Origin: Tillandsia leiboldiana
Lineage: Eukaryota > Streptophyta > Magnoliopsida > Poales > Bromeliaceae
Assembly: GCA_029204045.2 (NCBI GenBank)
Contig: CM055072.1
Span: 11,287,879-11,351,878, forward strand
Reading direction: 5' to 3'
DNA: 64,000 nucleotides
A program made the translations under genes and the position numbers. The notes under the pieces were generated by a model. The model saw nothing but the letters and a program-made list of their open reading frames with translations. It did no database searches and had not been told where the DNA came from. Below, in pieces: positions 19,483-31,282 of this stretch. Position 1 is the stretch's first letter. Every line of letters starts with the position of its first letter.

Positions 19483-21749
19483 TTGATCCTTTGATATGAC
19501 CGGATGATCCGTTTCACAACCGCTTTCAGGTGACCTCCTTTGGTGCTGATTGATATCTCGCGCAATCCCCAACACCAAAGTTATATCCGGGCGACTAGCC
19601 GTGAGGTAAAGTAGACTTCCAATCATACTTCTATACAGTTTCTCGTCTACATTCTCACTATGTGATTCACTTCCAAGTCCCTTGTGGCTAGTTCCCATTG
19701 GAGTTGGAAAATCTTACAATTTTCTAGATCAAACTTTTTGACCAACTCCAGTGCATACTTGGATTGACTCAAGTGAATACCTTCATCATTTTGTTTAATT
19801 TGCAATCCAAGGAAATAAGACAGTTCGCCCATCATGGACATCTCAAATTCGCTTTCCATGGTCTCCGCGAATTTAGAAGCATCATTATCTTTTGTTGCAC
19901 CAAATACAATGTCATCGACATAGATTTGTGCTACAATGAAATTATTTTGATAATGCTTACAAAGAGAGTCCTGTCCAGCTCCCCCCTCGAGTATAGCCCT
20001 TTCTCCAAAAGGTGCTTTGTTAACCTTTCGTACCATGCTCGCGGTGCTTGTTTCAGACCGGTAAAGAGCCTTTTTCAAACGAAAAACATGGTTAGGTTGT
20101 TTATGATCTACAAAACCTTTCGGTTGAGCTACATAAACTTCCTCATTAAAAACCCATTTAGAAATGCGCTCTTGACCGTCCATTTGAAAATAATTTGATT
20201 TTAAAATGACAAGCAATAGCAAACAATATACGAATGGACTCGAGTCTAGCTACAGGGGCGAAAGTTTCGTCAAAGTCTATACCTTCTACTTGAGAGTAGC
20301 CTTGAGCAACTAGTCGTGCCTTGTTCCTGATGATAGTACCATCTTCATCTTTCTTGTTCTTGAAGATCCATTTGTTACCTATCACATTATGTTTGCTTTG
20401 GAGGCTTCGTTAATTCCCAGACTTTGTTTCGCTCAAATTGATGGAGCTCTTCCTGCATTGCTTTAATCCAGTAGTCATCCTGAAGAGCTTCATCTATTGT
20501 CTTTGGTTCGATTAAAGATACGTAGCAAGCAAATCCGCAAACCAACTGCCTTCGAGTTCTAACTCCTTCTTGTGGATCTCCAATGATGTTCGATTCCGGA
20601 TGATCCTTGGAGATTCGTAGCGTTTTGTTGAAACGGAGTACTCGGAGGTACACGAGATGATTTCCTGCACATCAGATAAACTAGAAGAACCATTAGATGC
20701 ATCATTAATATTGGAAGTATTATTATGAGAAGATGCACTAGCAGGAGAATCATCATCTAGAGAGATATCGAGGGTAGATTTTTCAGATTCAAAATGAGAA
20801 GCTCCATCTACTTTAACATTTATAGATTCTACAATCGTCTTAGATTCAATGTTAAATACTCGATATGCTCTGCTATTCGTAGAATAACCCAAAAAGATCC
20901 CTTCATCACTTCGAGAGTCGAACTTTCCGAGATTTTCACGGTCACGTAAGATGTAACATCGACTCCCGAAGATACGAAAGTACTTGATATCCGGTTTTCT
21001 ACTAAACCACAGCTCATATGGTGTATTCAAGGTTCCTGGGCGCAAATACACTCTGTTAATGACATAGACAGCGGTGTTCACAGCTTCAGCCCAAAAATGT
21101 AGCGGTAATTTTCCGGCTATGAAGCATCACACGCGCCATCTCTTGAACAACCATGTTTTTGCGCTCAACAACACCATTCTGCTGAGGTGTATAGGGTGCC
21201 GAGAATTCATGTTTAATGCCATTTGAAGTACAAAAGTCAATGAATTTTGAATTTATGAATTCTCCACCCCTATCACTTCTAACACGAATGATCTTTTCAT
21301 TCTTTTCAATCATAATACGATGGCAAATCTCATGAAAAGAGTCAACGTATCAGCTTTCTCTCTCAAAAATGCTACCCATGAAAACCGAGAGAAATCATCA
21401 ACCAATAAAAAGATGTACCATTTACCTCCCAAAGATGGTTGACGGGTCGGCCCCATTAAGTCCATGTGCAAAAGTTCCAAGGGCCGTTTTGTACCAACGT
21501 GGTTCAAGTTCTTGTGTGCAGTCCTAGACTGTTTTCCCTTTTGGCAACCACCACACACAACATTTTGTTTAAATAAAAGCTTTGGAATCCCCTTGACCAC
21601 GTCCTTGTTTGAAATTCTAGTAAGTTCCTTAAAATTTAAGTGACCTAGCCTTTCATGCCAAAGAGTTTCATTATTCAAAGCGGCTAAGTTACAATTTTCA
21701 GAAAATTTATTAGGAACAACATAACAATTGTTTTCAGATCTAACCCCTT
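19483..21749 (-). pseudogene. A1 pol, second contig copy, frameshifted
   Basis: Duplicates 13471-15760 with many single-base indels, densest near the gap (around 19497, 19509, 19563, 19713, 19975 and 20175). Only pieces of RNase H, RT and integrase remain in frame. The equivalent stretch at 12962-15865 is fully open, which argues that these are errors at a contig end. Confidence 0.8.
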
Positions 21750-24099
21750 TTAGAAAGAAACATGGTCCTTATCAGTTACAACGCATTCAACCGATGAAAA
21801 GTTAACTGAAAAACCATTGTCGCAAAGTTGACTTATGCTTATGAGGTTAGTCTTAAGGCCATCAACAAATAAGACGTTTTTCAAAATCGGGCCATCTGGA
21901 ATAGCTACCGTCCCTTTTCCAACAATTTTGGAAGATCGACCGTCTCCGAAAACAACGTGTCCTCCGGAGATTTTCTCAAGATTTTGAAAACTATTTTTGT
22001 CACCGGTCATGTGACGGGAACACCCGCTATCCAGATACCAAGACGAGCTATCATATGCATGCAAGGAAATATTGGAAACAAGACAAGGGAAAATTTCACC
22101 TTTGCGCACCCAAACCTTTTTGGAATGCGTCTGTAATGGTCGTGAAGTTTTGTGCCTAGGTGAAAGCGTCTTGTTAAAACGATTGTTGCTCCTTGATGAA
22201 GTCGTCTTGCGCGGTGAACTACCAAGTCTCTTTTCATTTGAAAAGTTTTGCTTTGATTTCCGGAAAGGACCCTTTTTGGTAGTTGATGCAAGAGGTGCTT
22301 GAGATGAGCGTTCGACTCCCGTCTTGCAATATCTTCTTATGTGCCCTGAAACACCACAACGAAAACATACCTTAGATCTTGACGATCCCAAAGAGGATGA
22401 AGTAGGTTTGTTGTCGTTGTTTGTCTTGAATTCCGGTGTCGGAGGAGGAGATACCGACTGAGGCACAAAAACTGTCCCACTCAAACTTGGACTGTTTCCA
22501 GTTTGAGTGTATCCGAGGCCGAACCTATTTGATTGACCAAGACCAAGAAGTCTATCCAACTTACTCCTTCCTGAAGAGAATCGCTGTAAGTCATTCTTGA
22601 GTTGGAAAATGGTCTTTGTCATTTCCAGGTTATCCTGTCGAGCCTCGTTGTAGAGCTTTGAGAAGTGATTCGCGTTATCCACCAGATTTGTATGTTCCTT
22701 CTCAAGTTGCTCATTGGACTCTTGAAGGGAAGCATTTTCTTTTATCAGGTTTTCCCTTTCCACTTCAAGAGCGTTTAAGAGAGAAGTCGCTCTTTTTGCT
22801 TCTTCTTCGAGATCATGCACTCTCCCTCTCAAACTCTTGTTTTGCTTAGCCACTTTCTTTGAGTCCCTCAAAAGTCTGTGGTAGGCTAGAACAAAATCTT
22901 CACCTTCCGAATCATCCGATTCATTGTCCATTGCATTCCTTTCAACAGTGGAGTTGGACAATGATTCAGACGTACTTGCCATAAAGCACATGAATGGTGA
23001 AGGTGTGGACGCGTGGAATGCCGTGGAGCTTTTTTCTTCATCACTTGAAGACGACTCATTTGACGTTGAGTTGTCATCCCAAGTGACGACTTGCATCGCC
23101 TTCTTCTTTGCCGGATACTTGTTAGGACACTCCGTTGCAATGTGGCCGTAGCCTCGACATTTGAAGCATTGCAGTTGTCCTTCTGAACTTTTCTTATCCT
23201 TTGAGAAGTTCTCCTGCTTTCTTGACTTGTGACTTGGAGTACCCTTGCCTTTGTTCCACTTTCCGAAGGATGGAGATTTGCTTGAATTACCCCTTCGAAA
23301 GTTGCGGCGAAAATTCCTTGTCAAGAGAGCGAGCTGCTTCTCAAATTCCTCCATAGAAAGGTTCTCGTCATCGTCCGAGGAGGATGTATCCGCGTCTTCT
23401 TCCTTAGTTGTTTTCAACGCATAACCTGAAGACTTAGAAGTGGATGCTTTTCCAGAAGAATTGTTAGTATTAAAAGTCATTTCATAAGTTTGTAATGAAC
23501 CAACTAATTCTTCTACACGTATTTCGTCCGGGTGTTTAATAGTTTCAATGGCAGTAACCTTTGGGCGAAATCGTTCAGGAAGAGTTCTTAAGATTTTTCT
23601 TACAATCTTAAATTCTGGAATCTTCTCTCCCAGATTAGCACATGAGTTTACGATGTCTTGCAATCGTGTATAGTAGTCCGTGAAAGATTCATTTTCTGCC
23701 ATCAAAATAGAGTCAAACTTGCTCGTAAGCATCTGCAGTTTCTGAATCTTCACGAGGTTAGTTCCCTCATGTGTAACCTGGAGAACATCCCAGATTTCTT
23801 TCGCAGTCTCACATGCCGAGACGCGAGAGAATTCAGTTTGAGATAAGGCATTAAAAATAGCATTAATTCCCTTGCCATTGTAAGAAGATAACTCAAACTC
23901 TTCCTTGGTCCATTTCGACCTAGGTTTTAAGGTGTGAACATCAGAGATAAGTTCAGTTGGATTAGTCCCATCCTGCTTCAATTGAATGCCACACCCTTTC
24001 GTCGATGGAAGATAAAAAGGCTTTCATCCGTACTTTCCAGTACGCATAATTTGTTCCATCAAAGAAAGGGGGTCGATTGATGTTTCCACCTTCAACCAT
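21750..24099 (-). CDS. A1 gag and protease, second contig copy (largely open)
   Basis: An open frame of 743 codons (21750-23981) with a short frameshifted start; the natural ATG is at 24099. It contains the capsid-like Gag region (DYYTRLQDIVNSCANLGE), zinc knuckle 1 (CFKCRGYGHIATEC), a long coiled coil, the motif YTQTG, zinc knuckle 2 (CFRCGVSGHIRRYC) and the protease active site (WYLDSGCSRH). Two knuckles flanking a coiled coil in a long Gag are typical of Sireviruses. Gag packages the genomic RNA in cytoplasmic particles. It breaks at 21750 by loss of one A. Confidence 0.85.
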
Positions 24100-24118
24100 T
24101 GTTCACAACCCTATTCCC

Positions 24119-24130
24119 GCTCTGATACCA
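24119..24130 (-). other. Primer-binding site of A1
   Basis: TGGTATCAGAGC on the minus strand, two bases inside the 5' LTR. Confidence 0.92.
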
Positions 24131-24132
24131 CT

Positions 24133-25411
24133 TGTTGGGTCGTATATAATACGGATCTAAATAGGGGAAGAAACACCTAGAGGGGGGTGAATAGGTGTAA
24201 ACGTATAAACACTCCAAAAAATCGTTGCGATAAAACCCAATGCGGAAAATAAAATAACACGCAAGATTTTTACGTGGAAAACTCCATCACCGGAGTAAAA
24301 AACCACGGGACCGATAACACGGCAGAAATCCACTAGAATTAAAACACGTACAAGGTGATTTACCGTACACACTTACGACTCAACCTTTTCCATACGCTCC
24401 TAGAGGATCTTCTCCGCTCGCTCCAGACGCTTCTCGAATCCACGATCTGCGCCCAACGCCGAATCCACGGCGTCCAACGTCGAATCCACGACGTCCGACC
24501 GAATCCACGGTCTTCACCCAATAGCACCGTTCGAATCCACGAACGTGCCTCGCTCCGAATCCACGAGAGCGATTGAACCTTGAATCCACAAGGACACGCG
24601 AATCCACGCGCCGATTTTTGGGGTAAATCATTGTTTTTGGGTGGTGATGATCCGCCGAATACTTAGATCAAAGATAGATCGGAAATACCATCTAAGTATT
24701 CATTAGTTTGATTCAACTCAAGATGTGAGTATGAAAACCTAGAATCAAACTAATCAATATAGATGAAGAAACATAGAGTATTCTCTAATGATTTTCTTTC
24801 TTCTCTATATGTGGATCTATAGCCGTATAAGATGATACAAGAAAATGACGGCTATGTGGATTCACCCTAGAAAAGGAGTCATAGGGTGTATTTATAGGTT
24901 AGAAACCCTAGGAAGGAGATAAGAATCAAAAACCTGCCATTTCTGGATTTTTACGGACGGCGATCCGGATCGTGATAACTAGGATCCGGATCGTCATAAC
25001 AAAACAGCCAATTCCAGAAAAACGAAGGTTCAGGATCCGGATCATGTGACTACGATCCGGATCGTTCATACAGTTCACCAAACATCAACGTTCGGGATCC
25101 GGATCAAGAGACTACGATCCGGATTGCGATGATGTATGAACGAACCACCTTCGGGATCCGGATCGAACAACCTGATCCGGATCCTGAACATGTCCCAAGT
25201 CCAGTTTTTGATTTTTATGCAATGAAAGATTCTTCCAAGTGTTTCTACACTACAAGAAGTATTCGGATCACACAAATTCTTTAGTTAAACATACCTGATC
25301 CTTTTGAATTCTTCTTTCTTGAGATTGAGTTAAATGATTCAACTTTTCTTCACCTTCAATCTTCAAGACTTGAGACTTTCACGAAACTACGCCAACTCAA
25401 ATTCCGTAACA
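24133..25411 (-). mobile_element. A1 5' LTR
   Basis: TG...CA termini; abuts TSD CTAGG at 25412. Palindromes at 24962-25183, TATAAATA at 24896-24889 and hairpin array at 24611-24431 on the minus strand. A transcript starting just after TATA would carry the hairpin array in a leader of roughly 750 nt before the gag ATG. Confidence 0.92.
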
Positions 25412-25686
25412 CTAGGAGCGTATGGAAAAAGGTTGAGTCGTCTGTGAGTGCGTTATATCACCTTTGTACGTGTTATAATTCTAGTGGATTTCACCGTGTT
25501 ATCGGTCCCGTGGTTTTTTACTCCTGGTTTTGGAGTTTTCCATGTAAAAATCTTGCGTGTTATTTTCATTTCCGCATTGGGTTTTTATTACGCAAAGATT
25601 TTTGAGTGTTTATCGTTTACACCTATTCACCCCCCCTCTAGGTGGTTTTTCCCCTATTTAGATCCCTATTACAGTATAACCCAACA
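25412..25686 (+). mobile_element. A0 3' LTR, right part (with TSD CTAGG)
   Basis: Continues the A0 LTR broken at 7860; 25412-25416 is the right CTAGG. It contains the CACCTATTCACCCC...CTAGGTGG motif and ends ATAACCCAACA at 25686, the A0 right end. Confidence 0.9.
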
Positions 25687-26688
25687 AAAGTACTAACATA
25701 GTACATGTCCAATCTATACCTTCATGCATGTTATCCACAATGTACTAATTGGCATTCAACAACGGGGATCACTCTAATATTCCTAGTGAGTAAGTCAAAA
25801 TGTGAGGTTCACAACAATCACCCACCTCGAAATATGCAAACCACAACTGTACGAGACTCCTTGTTGTCCAAGATCCTCTATCCCCGCAAACCTCCAGATG
25901 CGAGAACTACTGCAAAACAGATCGCACACGGCAAAAATGAGCATCTCCAAAACAGTACTTGTTGTTTTGCAAAATAGCACGGAAAATAAGGAAATTCACC
26001 TCTGTACATTCCTCCGAAAAATCAGGAAAAATCACTCTTGCGATCCTCACGTCGCGTAGATGCGAATCGAGTACTCGCATGTCCCGTTCCGACACATGTA
26101 GGCCAAGATATAAATAAAACACCGTTGCGAGCCAAAAACTTCCACAATCAATAATCTGTAACTTTTAATCCAGAAAAAGTGGAATTATCACCTTCGAAAC
26201 AATCTCTAAAAATTCCAAAAAAATCACGATGGCGTTCCTCGCGTTGAGTAGATGTAAAACGAGTACTCACACTTCTCGTTCCGATGCTCGTGGGCCGAGA
26301 AATCCCATAATCACTCCAATGCTTCCAAAATCTCGCCGCAGAAAATAGGGTCACAAGATGGTCCGAAAGACCCAAGAAAAGCTTGGAACGGAGGGAAACT
26401 GTAAATACAAGAATCGAATCCCTACCTGTCATGAAAATGTAGGCACAAAAATCACCTAAAAAATCCTTCCGGGTAGCCCAGGGGAGTCCACAGACCGAAA
26501 CACGACGAAAACGTCCACCAAGGAAGGAGCGTCGCAGTGCGCCGAATCGCAGTAGACGTCGAAGTAGCATCCTCCAAAAATCCTGGAACTCCACCAGAGA
26601 GTGTAGAACAAATGGGTGAACAACTTCTCTGTAGAACTCTCCCAGTGAAATGGCCCAGAAAATCCACAAAAGAAGGCCTAAGGGGCAT

Positions 26689-26696
26689 ATTTATAG
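26689..26696 (-). promoter_or_regulatory. TATA box of LTR G1
   Basis: TATAAATA on the minus strand in the context GGCCTATAAATATG, about 200 bp downstream of the nearest CACGTG box. Confidence 0.7.
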
Positions 26697-26898
26697 GCCC
26701 AGCCCGAAAAGGGAATTCGGGTTAGGGTTTCGGGCGCCCGAAATATTCGGGTGCCAAAATCCGCGCCCAACAGCCCACTAAGGATCGCCCGGATTCACCC
26801 GCATTTGACATGTGTCCCCCGAACACAGGACAACGCTACAAGCGCGCTAGGGCGGCGACGCGTGTCCCGCGCCCGGTCAATCGGGTAGGTGGTGCCCG

Positions 26899-27226
26899 CC
26901 AATGGTAGGGCGCCACGTGGCCCGCCTGCGCGACCCGCCAGCCGCGCCCACGTGTGCCTCGCCGGCCGAGCCGACTGCCCCCCACACGCGCATGCATCTC
27001 GAGGCACCCGCGCGCGCCTCCGCGGATCGCGCGCGTGAGCCCGCCAATCAACGGCTGCCACGTGTCCCCGCGCCCGGTCTATGCACACGCGCGGGGTTCC
27101 GTGGACCGCGCAATGCGCGCCGGCCACTCCTGGGGCGCCACGTGTCCCCGCGCCAGGACCATGTGCCACCCCATGCCACTTCGTGGACCGCGCAACTTGA
27201 ACCGGCCAATAATAGGCCGCCACGTG
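26899..27226 (-). promoter_or_regulatory. Cluster of ERSE-I-like modules in LTR G1
   Basis: CCAAT-N10-CACGTG at 26899-26919, 27044-27064 and 27206-27226, plus CCACT-N10-CACGTG at 27124-27144 (+ strand orientation). CCAAT-N10-CACG is the plant ER stress response element I bound by NF-Y with bZIP28. CACGTG alone is also a G-box/ABRE core. Confidence 0.7.
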
Positions 27227-27554
27227 GCACCCGGCCGGTCTACGGCCTCCCCCATGCACCCGAATCTATAAAAAACTTCGGGGTGTCCGTTTTTGGGCAT
27301 CCGGACTCAGAAAAATACATGCAAATAGCCATTTTCAAGAATTTTTCTACACTGAATCAAAAACTGACCTTGGATCAGCCTAAAACCTCTTCTAAAATTC
27401 AGCAAAAGCAGCCGAGAGACAGGCTTTATCCAGGAACCTTACTGAGTCCTTCAAACACATCCACTTGATGCGTTACAGGCCCGACACACCAATAACAGGT
27501 GTTTCACATCGTGAATTCACGGGGAAAAGCTACATGGGAATTTGGGGCTCTACA

Positions 27555-27614
27555 TCCTCCCCCCTCTAAAAAGAAGTTTCGTCCACGAAACTAAGAAAAC
27601 AAAACAAACGTACC
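27555..27614 (-). other. Polypurine tract and 3' spacer of Tekay G1
   Basis: AGAGGGGGGAGGA on the minus strand (27567-27555) precedes the LTR start. The pol stop codon lies just upstream at 27615. Confidence 0.85.
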
Positions 27615-29535
27615 TCAGCCAGAAGCCTCGAACAAGAAAGGATAGGTATCTCTCATCACCGTCTCTAGCTCCCAAGTGGCCTCACGCTCCTCGTGATTGC
27701 TCCACAAAATTTTCATATATGGTATCGCCTGGTTGCACAATTCTCTCACCTCGCGAGCCAGAATTCGCAACGGGCGCTCCTCGTATCCAAGTTCCTCCCC
27801 GATCTCCAGTGGAGTGAAGTCAATCACGTGCGAAGGATCAAACACATACCTCCTCAAAGCAGAGACATGGAATACATCATGAACTCCAGCAAGGTGCGGT
27901 GGTAGAGCAACTCGGTAAGCAACAGGGCCTACTCTCTCAAGTACCTCAAATGGTCCAATAAAATGGGGACTGAGCTTCCCACGCAAACTCAACCAATCCT
28001 AAGTGTCGGTACCACCCTCCTCCAAAATCCAGGACACACGCTCTCAACATGTCCTCGTGGGTCTGTATGGTGCGCTCAGACTGTCCATCGGTCTGTGGGT
28101 GGAATGCTGTACTAAATCGGAGCTGCGTCCCCAAGGCTGTCTGTAGACTCCTCCAGAAATGCGAGACAAACCTCAGGTATCTATCTGATACAATCGAGGC
28201 GGGTACACCAAGCAACCTCACCACTTCAGCTAGGTACAACTGCGCCAGTCGCTCCAAAGGCCAAGTCACCTGTACCGGTAGAAAGTGAGCGGACTTGGTA
28301 AGTCTATCCACGACTACCCAGATCGCATCAACCCCACTCTGCGCGCTCGGCAGTCCAGTGACGAAATCCATGGTGATATGATCCCATTTCCATTCCGGGA
28401 TTGGGAGACTCTACAACTTACCAGCGGGTACACGATGTTCAGCCTTTACTTGCTGACAAGTTAAGCAGTGAGCCACGAATCTCCCAATGTCTCTCTTCAT
28501 ACCACTCCACCAAAAATGTGCATTGAGGTCCTTATACATCTTAGTCCCACCAGGATGAATGGTATATGGTGTATATTGGGCCTCTCTCAAAATCTGCTCT
28601 CGAATCTCTGAATCTGTAGGCACACAAGCTCGGTCCCTGTACTGCAGTACTCCCGAAGCATCAACTGAAAAAACTCCTGTCTGCTCAGTCCGAATCTGTC
28701 CTTGAATCCTCATCAAGTGGGGGTCCTCACTCTGTCTCTCTCTAATCCTGTCCAACAGAGTGGGCTGCACGACCCAAGACATAAGTCTAGCAGAGACCCT
28801 ATGGGATACAACCTCTATAACCTCTATCTGCAACCGTCTCATCTGCTCCACTAACGGTGCCTGCTGCGAAATCATCACACTCAGACTCGTCCTCCTACTC
28901 AAAGCATCTGCCACGACATTGGCTTTGCCGGGATGATAAAGGATACTCACGTCATAATCCTTTAGTAACTCTAACCACCGGCGTTGCCTTAGGTTCATTC
29001 CTTCTGGGTGAACAGATACTTCAAGCTTTTATGATCAGTGTAAATCTCGCAGTGCTCGCCATACAGATAATGCCGCCACAGCTTCAGAGCAAACACGATC
29101 GCTGCCAACTCAAGATCATGAGTAGAGTAATTTTTCTCATAGTCCTTCAATTGCCGTGAAGCATAGGCAATTACCCTACCATCCTGCATCAATACACAAC
29201 CCAGACCGTTGTGAGAGGCGTCGCTGTAGATCACAAATCCCTCTCCCATAACCAAGAGAGCAAGGATCGGAGCCGTCATCAACCTCTGCTTCAGCTCCTC
29301 AAAACTGCTCTGACAAGCCTCACTCCAAATAAACTTAATCCCCTTCCTGGTCAGACTCGTGAGGGGAGTGGAAAGCTTCGCAAAGCCCTCCACAAATCGA
29401 CGATAATAACAAGCCAAACCCAAAAAACTTAGCACCTCGGTGATAGTCGTCGGCCTCGGCCAATCTCGAATAGCATCTACCTTAGCCGGATGAACCGCCA
29501 CTCCTGTAACTGAAACTATGTGGCCCAAAAAGGCC
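27615..29535 (-). pseudogene. Tekay G1 pol remnant: RT end, RNase H, integrase, chromodomain
   Basis: Ty3/gypsy order RT-RH-INT followed by a chromodomain. Reading on the minus strand: the RT thumb/connection from FLGHIVS (29535), RNase H (IYSDASHNGLG, IYTDHKSLKYLF), the H2C2 zinc region (HPGGTKMYKDL...CLTCQQ), the integrase core (MDFVTGL, SDRYLRF, GQSERTIQ) and a C-terminal chromodomain (YVKILWSNHEEREATWE). Broken by a CAG to TAG stop at 28413, a frame change near 28997, and a roughly 300-bp deletion of the integrase C-terminus near 27985 relative to G2. The RT palm and everything upstream are missing because LTR G2 starts at about 29536. Confidence 0.88.
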
Positions 29536-30663
29536 CAAGTTGAAGTATTCTATAGTCTGGCTGAACATACTGCATATGGCGGGGGTGCTAGGTCAAGTTC
29601 CAAGATAACAATAATTAACAGGATATAGGAAAGATAACATATCACATGATCATCTGAATACAACAGGAACATCAACTTTTCACCGACTGACACACTATCA
29701 ACATACTATTCTAATCATGCAAGTTCCTACACATATAGAATTAACAAGCAATCCGTTGATCTTGAAGATATGGCCACCCACCTAAAGAGCTGAGAGTCCA
29801 AGTCCTACAGCTGAAAATACCAGGAAAACAACAATTCAAAGTCCAAAGGGTCCAGCACGATCCGCAATCCCTCCTGGGTGCAACACAACACTAAAATTAC
29901 ACTTTAATCCCAAAATTTAACCAAGTATTACAATCTGATATTTCAGCCACAAAGATGTCAATTTTTCACCTACAGACAGTGCTCCAAAAATTCTGATAAA
30001 AATACCACAGCGATCCTCGCGTCAATACCTTCGAAACGAGTACCTGTACGTCCAATTCCGAGCACCGTAGGCCAAGTTACAAATTCCACAGTACCGGTGC
30101 GCAAAATCACACAACCATAAAACTGTAAACTATCGCACAGATAAAAAGGAAAATGTATACCTCCGGGAAGGTCTCAGAAAAATCCAAGAAAAATACAGTG
30201 ATGATCCTCGCGTCGAGTAGATGAAAAAAGTGTATAGGCTCGCCTTGATCCGATGCTCGTGCGCGGAGGTCTCCCCGAATGAACCTACTGTCGTCACAAA
30301 ACCTCACAGCAAACCAGTGTTCCAGTGAGCAAGGAAATACTCCTCGAAAAGCATGAAATGAGGAAAAGCAGAATGAAGCAAAATTGTAGCCTTACTTGTC
30401 GCGGATGCATAGGCGAAGAAATCGCTCGAAAAGATGGTCGGAGTGGGCCGGGGGAGCTCGTGCACCGAAACGCGACGGAAGAAACACCGGCGAAAGAACG
30501 TCGCGACGCGCCAAGAAAATAGGAATCTCGAAAACCGTGCCACATAAAATGTCCAAACTCTGTAGATGGGTGCAGCACAACACGGGAATGAACTTCTCTG
30601 AAGGAATCACAATGAAAAATGGCTCGGAAATTCCAAAAAACCCAAGTTGAAGAGAGCTCGGGC

Positions 30664-30671
30664 TATTTATA
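30664..30671 (-). promoter_or_regulatory. TATA box of LTR G2
   Basis: TATAAATA on the minus strand in the context GGCCTATAAATAGC. Confidence 0.7.
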
Positions 30672-30886
30672 GGCCCCAAAAAATAATTCAGAAAATTTCG
30701 GATGGGTCCCAACTTTTGGGCGGAGGGGATTTTTCGGGCGGCTACAGTGTTGGGCCTGGCCCAACACTGTGCGCGCCCGAAACCTTCCCGTGCTGCCACG
30801 TAGCCCAGCAAACAGGCAATAGCCGCATGGGCCGCTCCGCTGCGGCCACGTGTCCCCCACCCGGTCAAAGGGGTGGTTGGCGCCCG

Positions 30887-31282
30887 CCAATGAGCGGGGG
30901 CCACGTGTCCCTGCGACAGTGCCCACGTGCGGCACTGTCGCGCCGCCTGGCGCCCTGACGCGCACGCGCCCCGAGGCGGGGTCCCACGCCTCCGTGCGCC
31001 GCGTCCGATGAGCCAACCAATCACGTGCCGACACGTGTACCCTGCACCCGGTCCACGCACCCTACTGTGGGTTCCGTGGACCTCGCCGCGTGCACCGACC
31101 TACCGGGGGCTGCCACGTGTCCACCCGCCTTGGTGCATGCACCGCGCGCCCGCCCTGTAGACCGCGCGCCTTGAGCCCGCCAATCAGGCGGCGCCACGTG
31201 TCCCTGCGCCGGGTCCGTGCACCCCGCCGCGGCGCCCTATGGACCGAGCATCGTGAACCGGCCAATGATAGGCCGCCACGTG
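30887..31282 (-). promoter_or_regulatory. Cluster of ERSE-I-like modules in LTR G2
   Basis: Exact CCAAT-N10-CACGTG at 30887-30907, 31017-31037, 31180-31200 and 31262-31282, and a degenerate CCTAC-N10-CACGTG at 31099-31119. Spacer sequences differ but their length is always ten. The cluster lies 220-620 bp upstream of TATA. Confidence 0.75.

Larger units (their letters stand above)
7861..25411 (-). mobile_element. Sirevirus A1 (minus strand, contains assembly gap)
   Basis: A Ty1/copia element of Sirevirus type. In its own orientation: 5' LTR 24133-25411, PBS, gag-pol, post-pol region, extra ORF, polypurine tract, 3' LTR 7861-9138, flanked by CTAGG. As assembled it reads LTR, interior, LTR, gap, part interior, LTR. 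The stretch 19483-25411 repeats 13471-19382. Without that repeat and the gap the element is about 11.5 kb, close to the 11.07 kb of copy A3. Confidence 0.88.
25687..27554 (-). mobile_element. Tekay LTR G1 (minus strand, truncated by A0)
   Basis: On the minus strand it begins TGTAGAGCCCC directly after a polypurine tract, so it is a 3' LTR. It contains four CACGTG boxes, TATAAATA (26696-26689), and sequence matching LTRs 649-4406, G2 and G3. It is cut at 25687 where A0 inserted. The GC-rich upstream half leaves spurious reading frames; I call no gene. Confidence 0.8.

Noticed and set aside
7861..25411. A true three-LTR complex element
   Set aside because: Possible in principle, but shared LTR substitutions, complementary frameshifts and the gap at the LTR boundary fit overlapping contig ends better.
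26795..27468. Frames of 100-190 codons in the GC-rich part of LTR G1 (and 30650-31160 in G2, 44000-44690 in G3)
   Set aside because: Same cause; they coincide with the promoter-proximal CACGTG region and are not conserved between the three LTRs.
30294..30578. Minus-strand frames with hydrophobic stretches near 30300-30580 and 25448-25696
   Set aside because: They lie in LTR sequence and are interrupted in the homologous LTRs.
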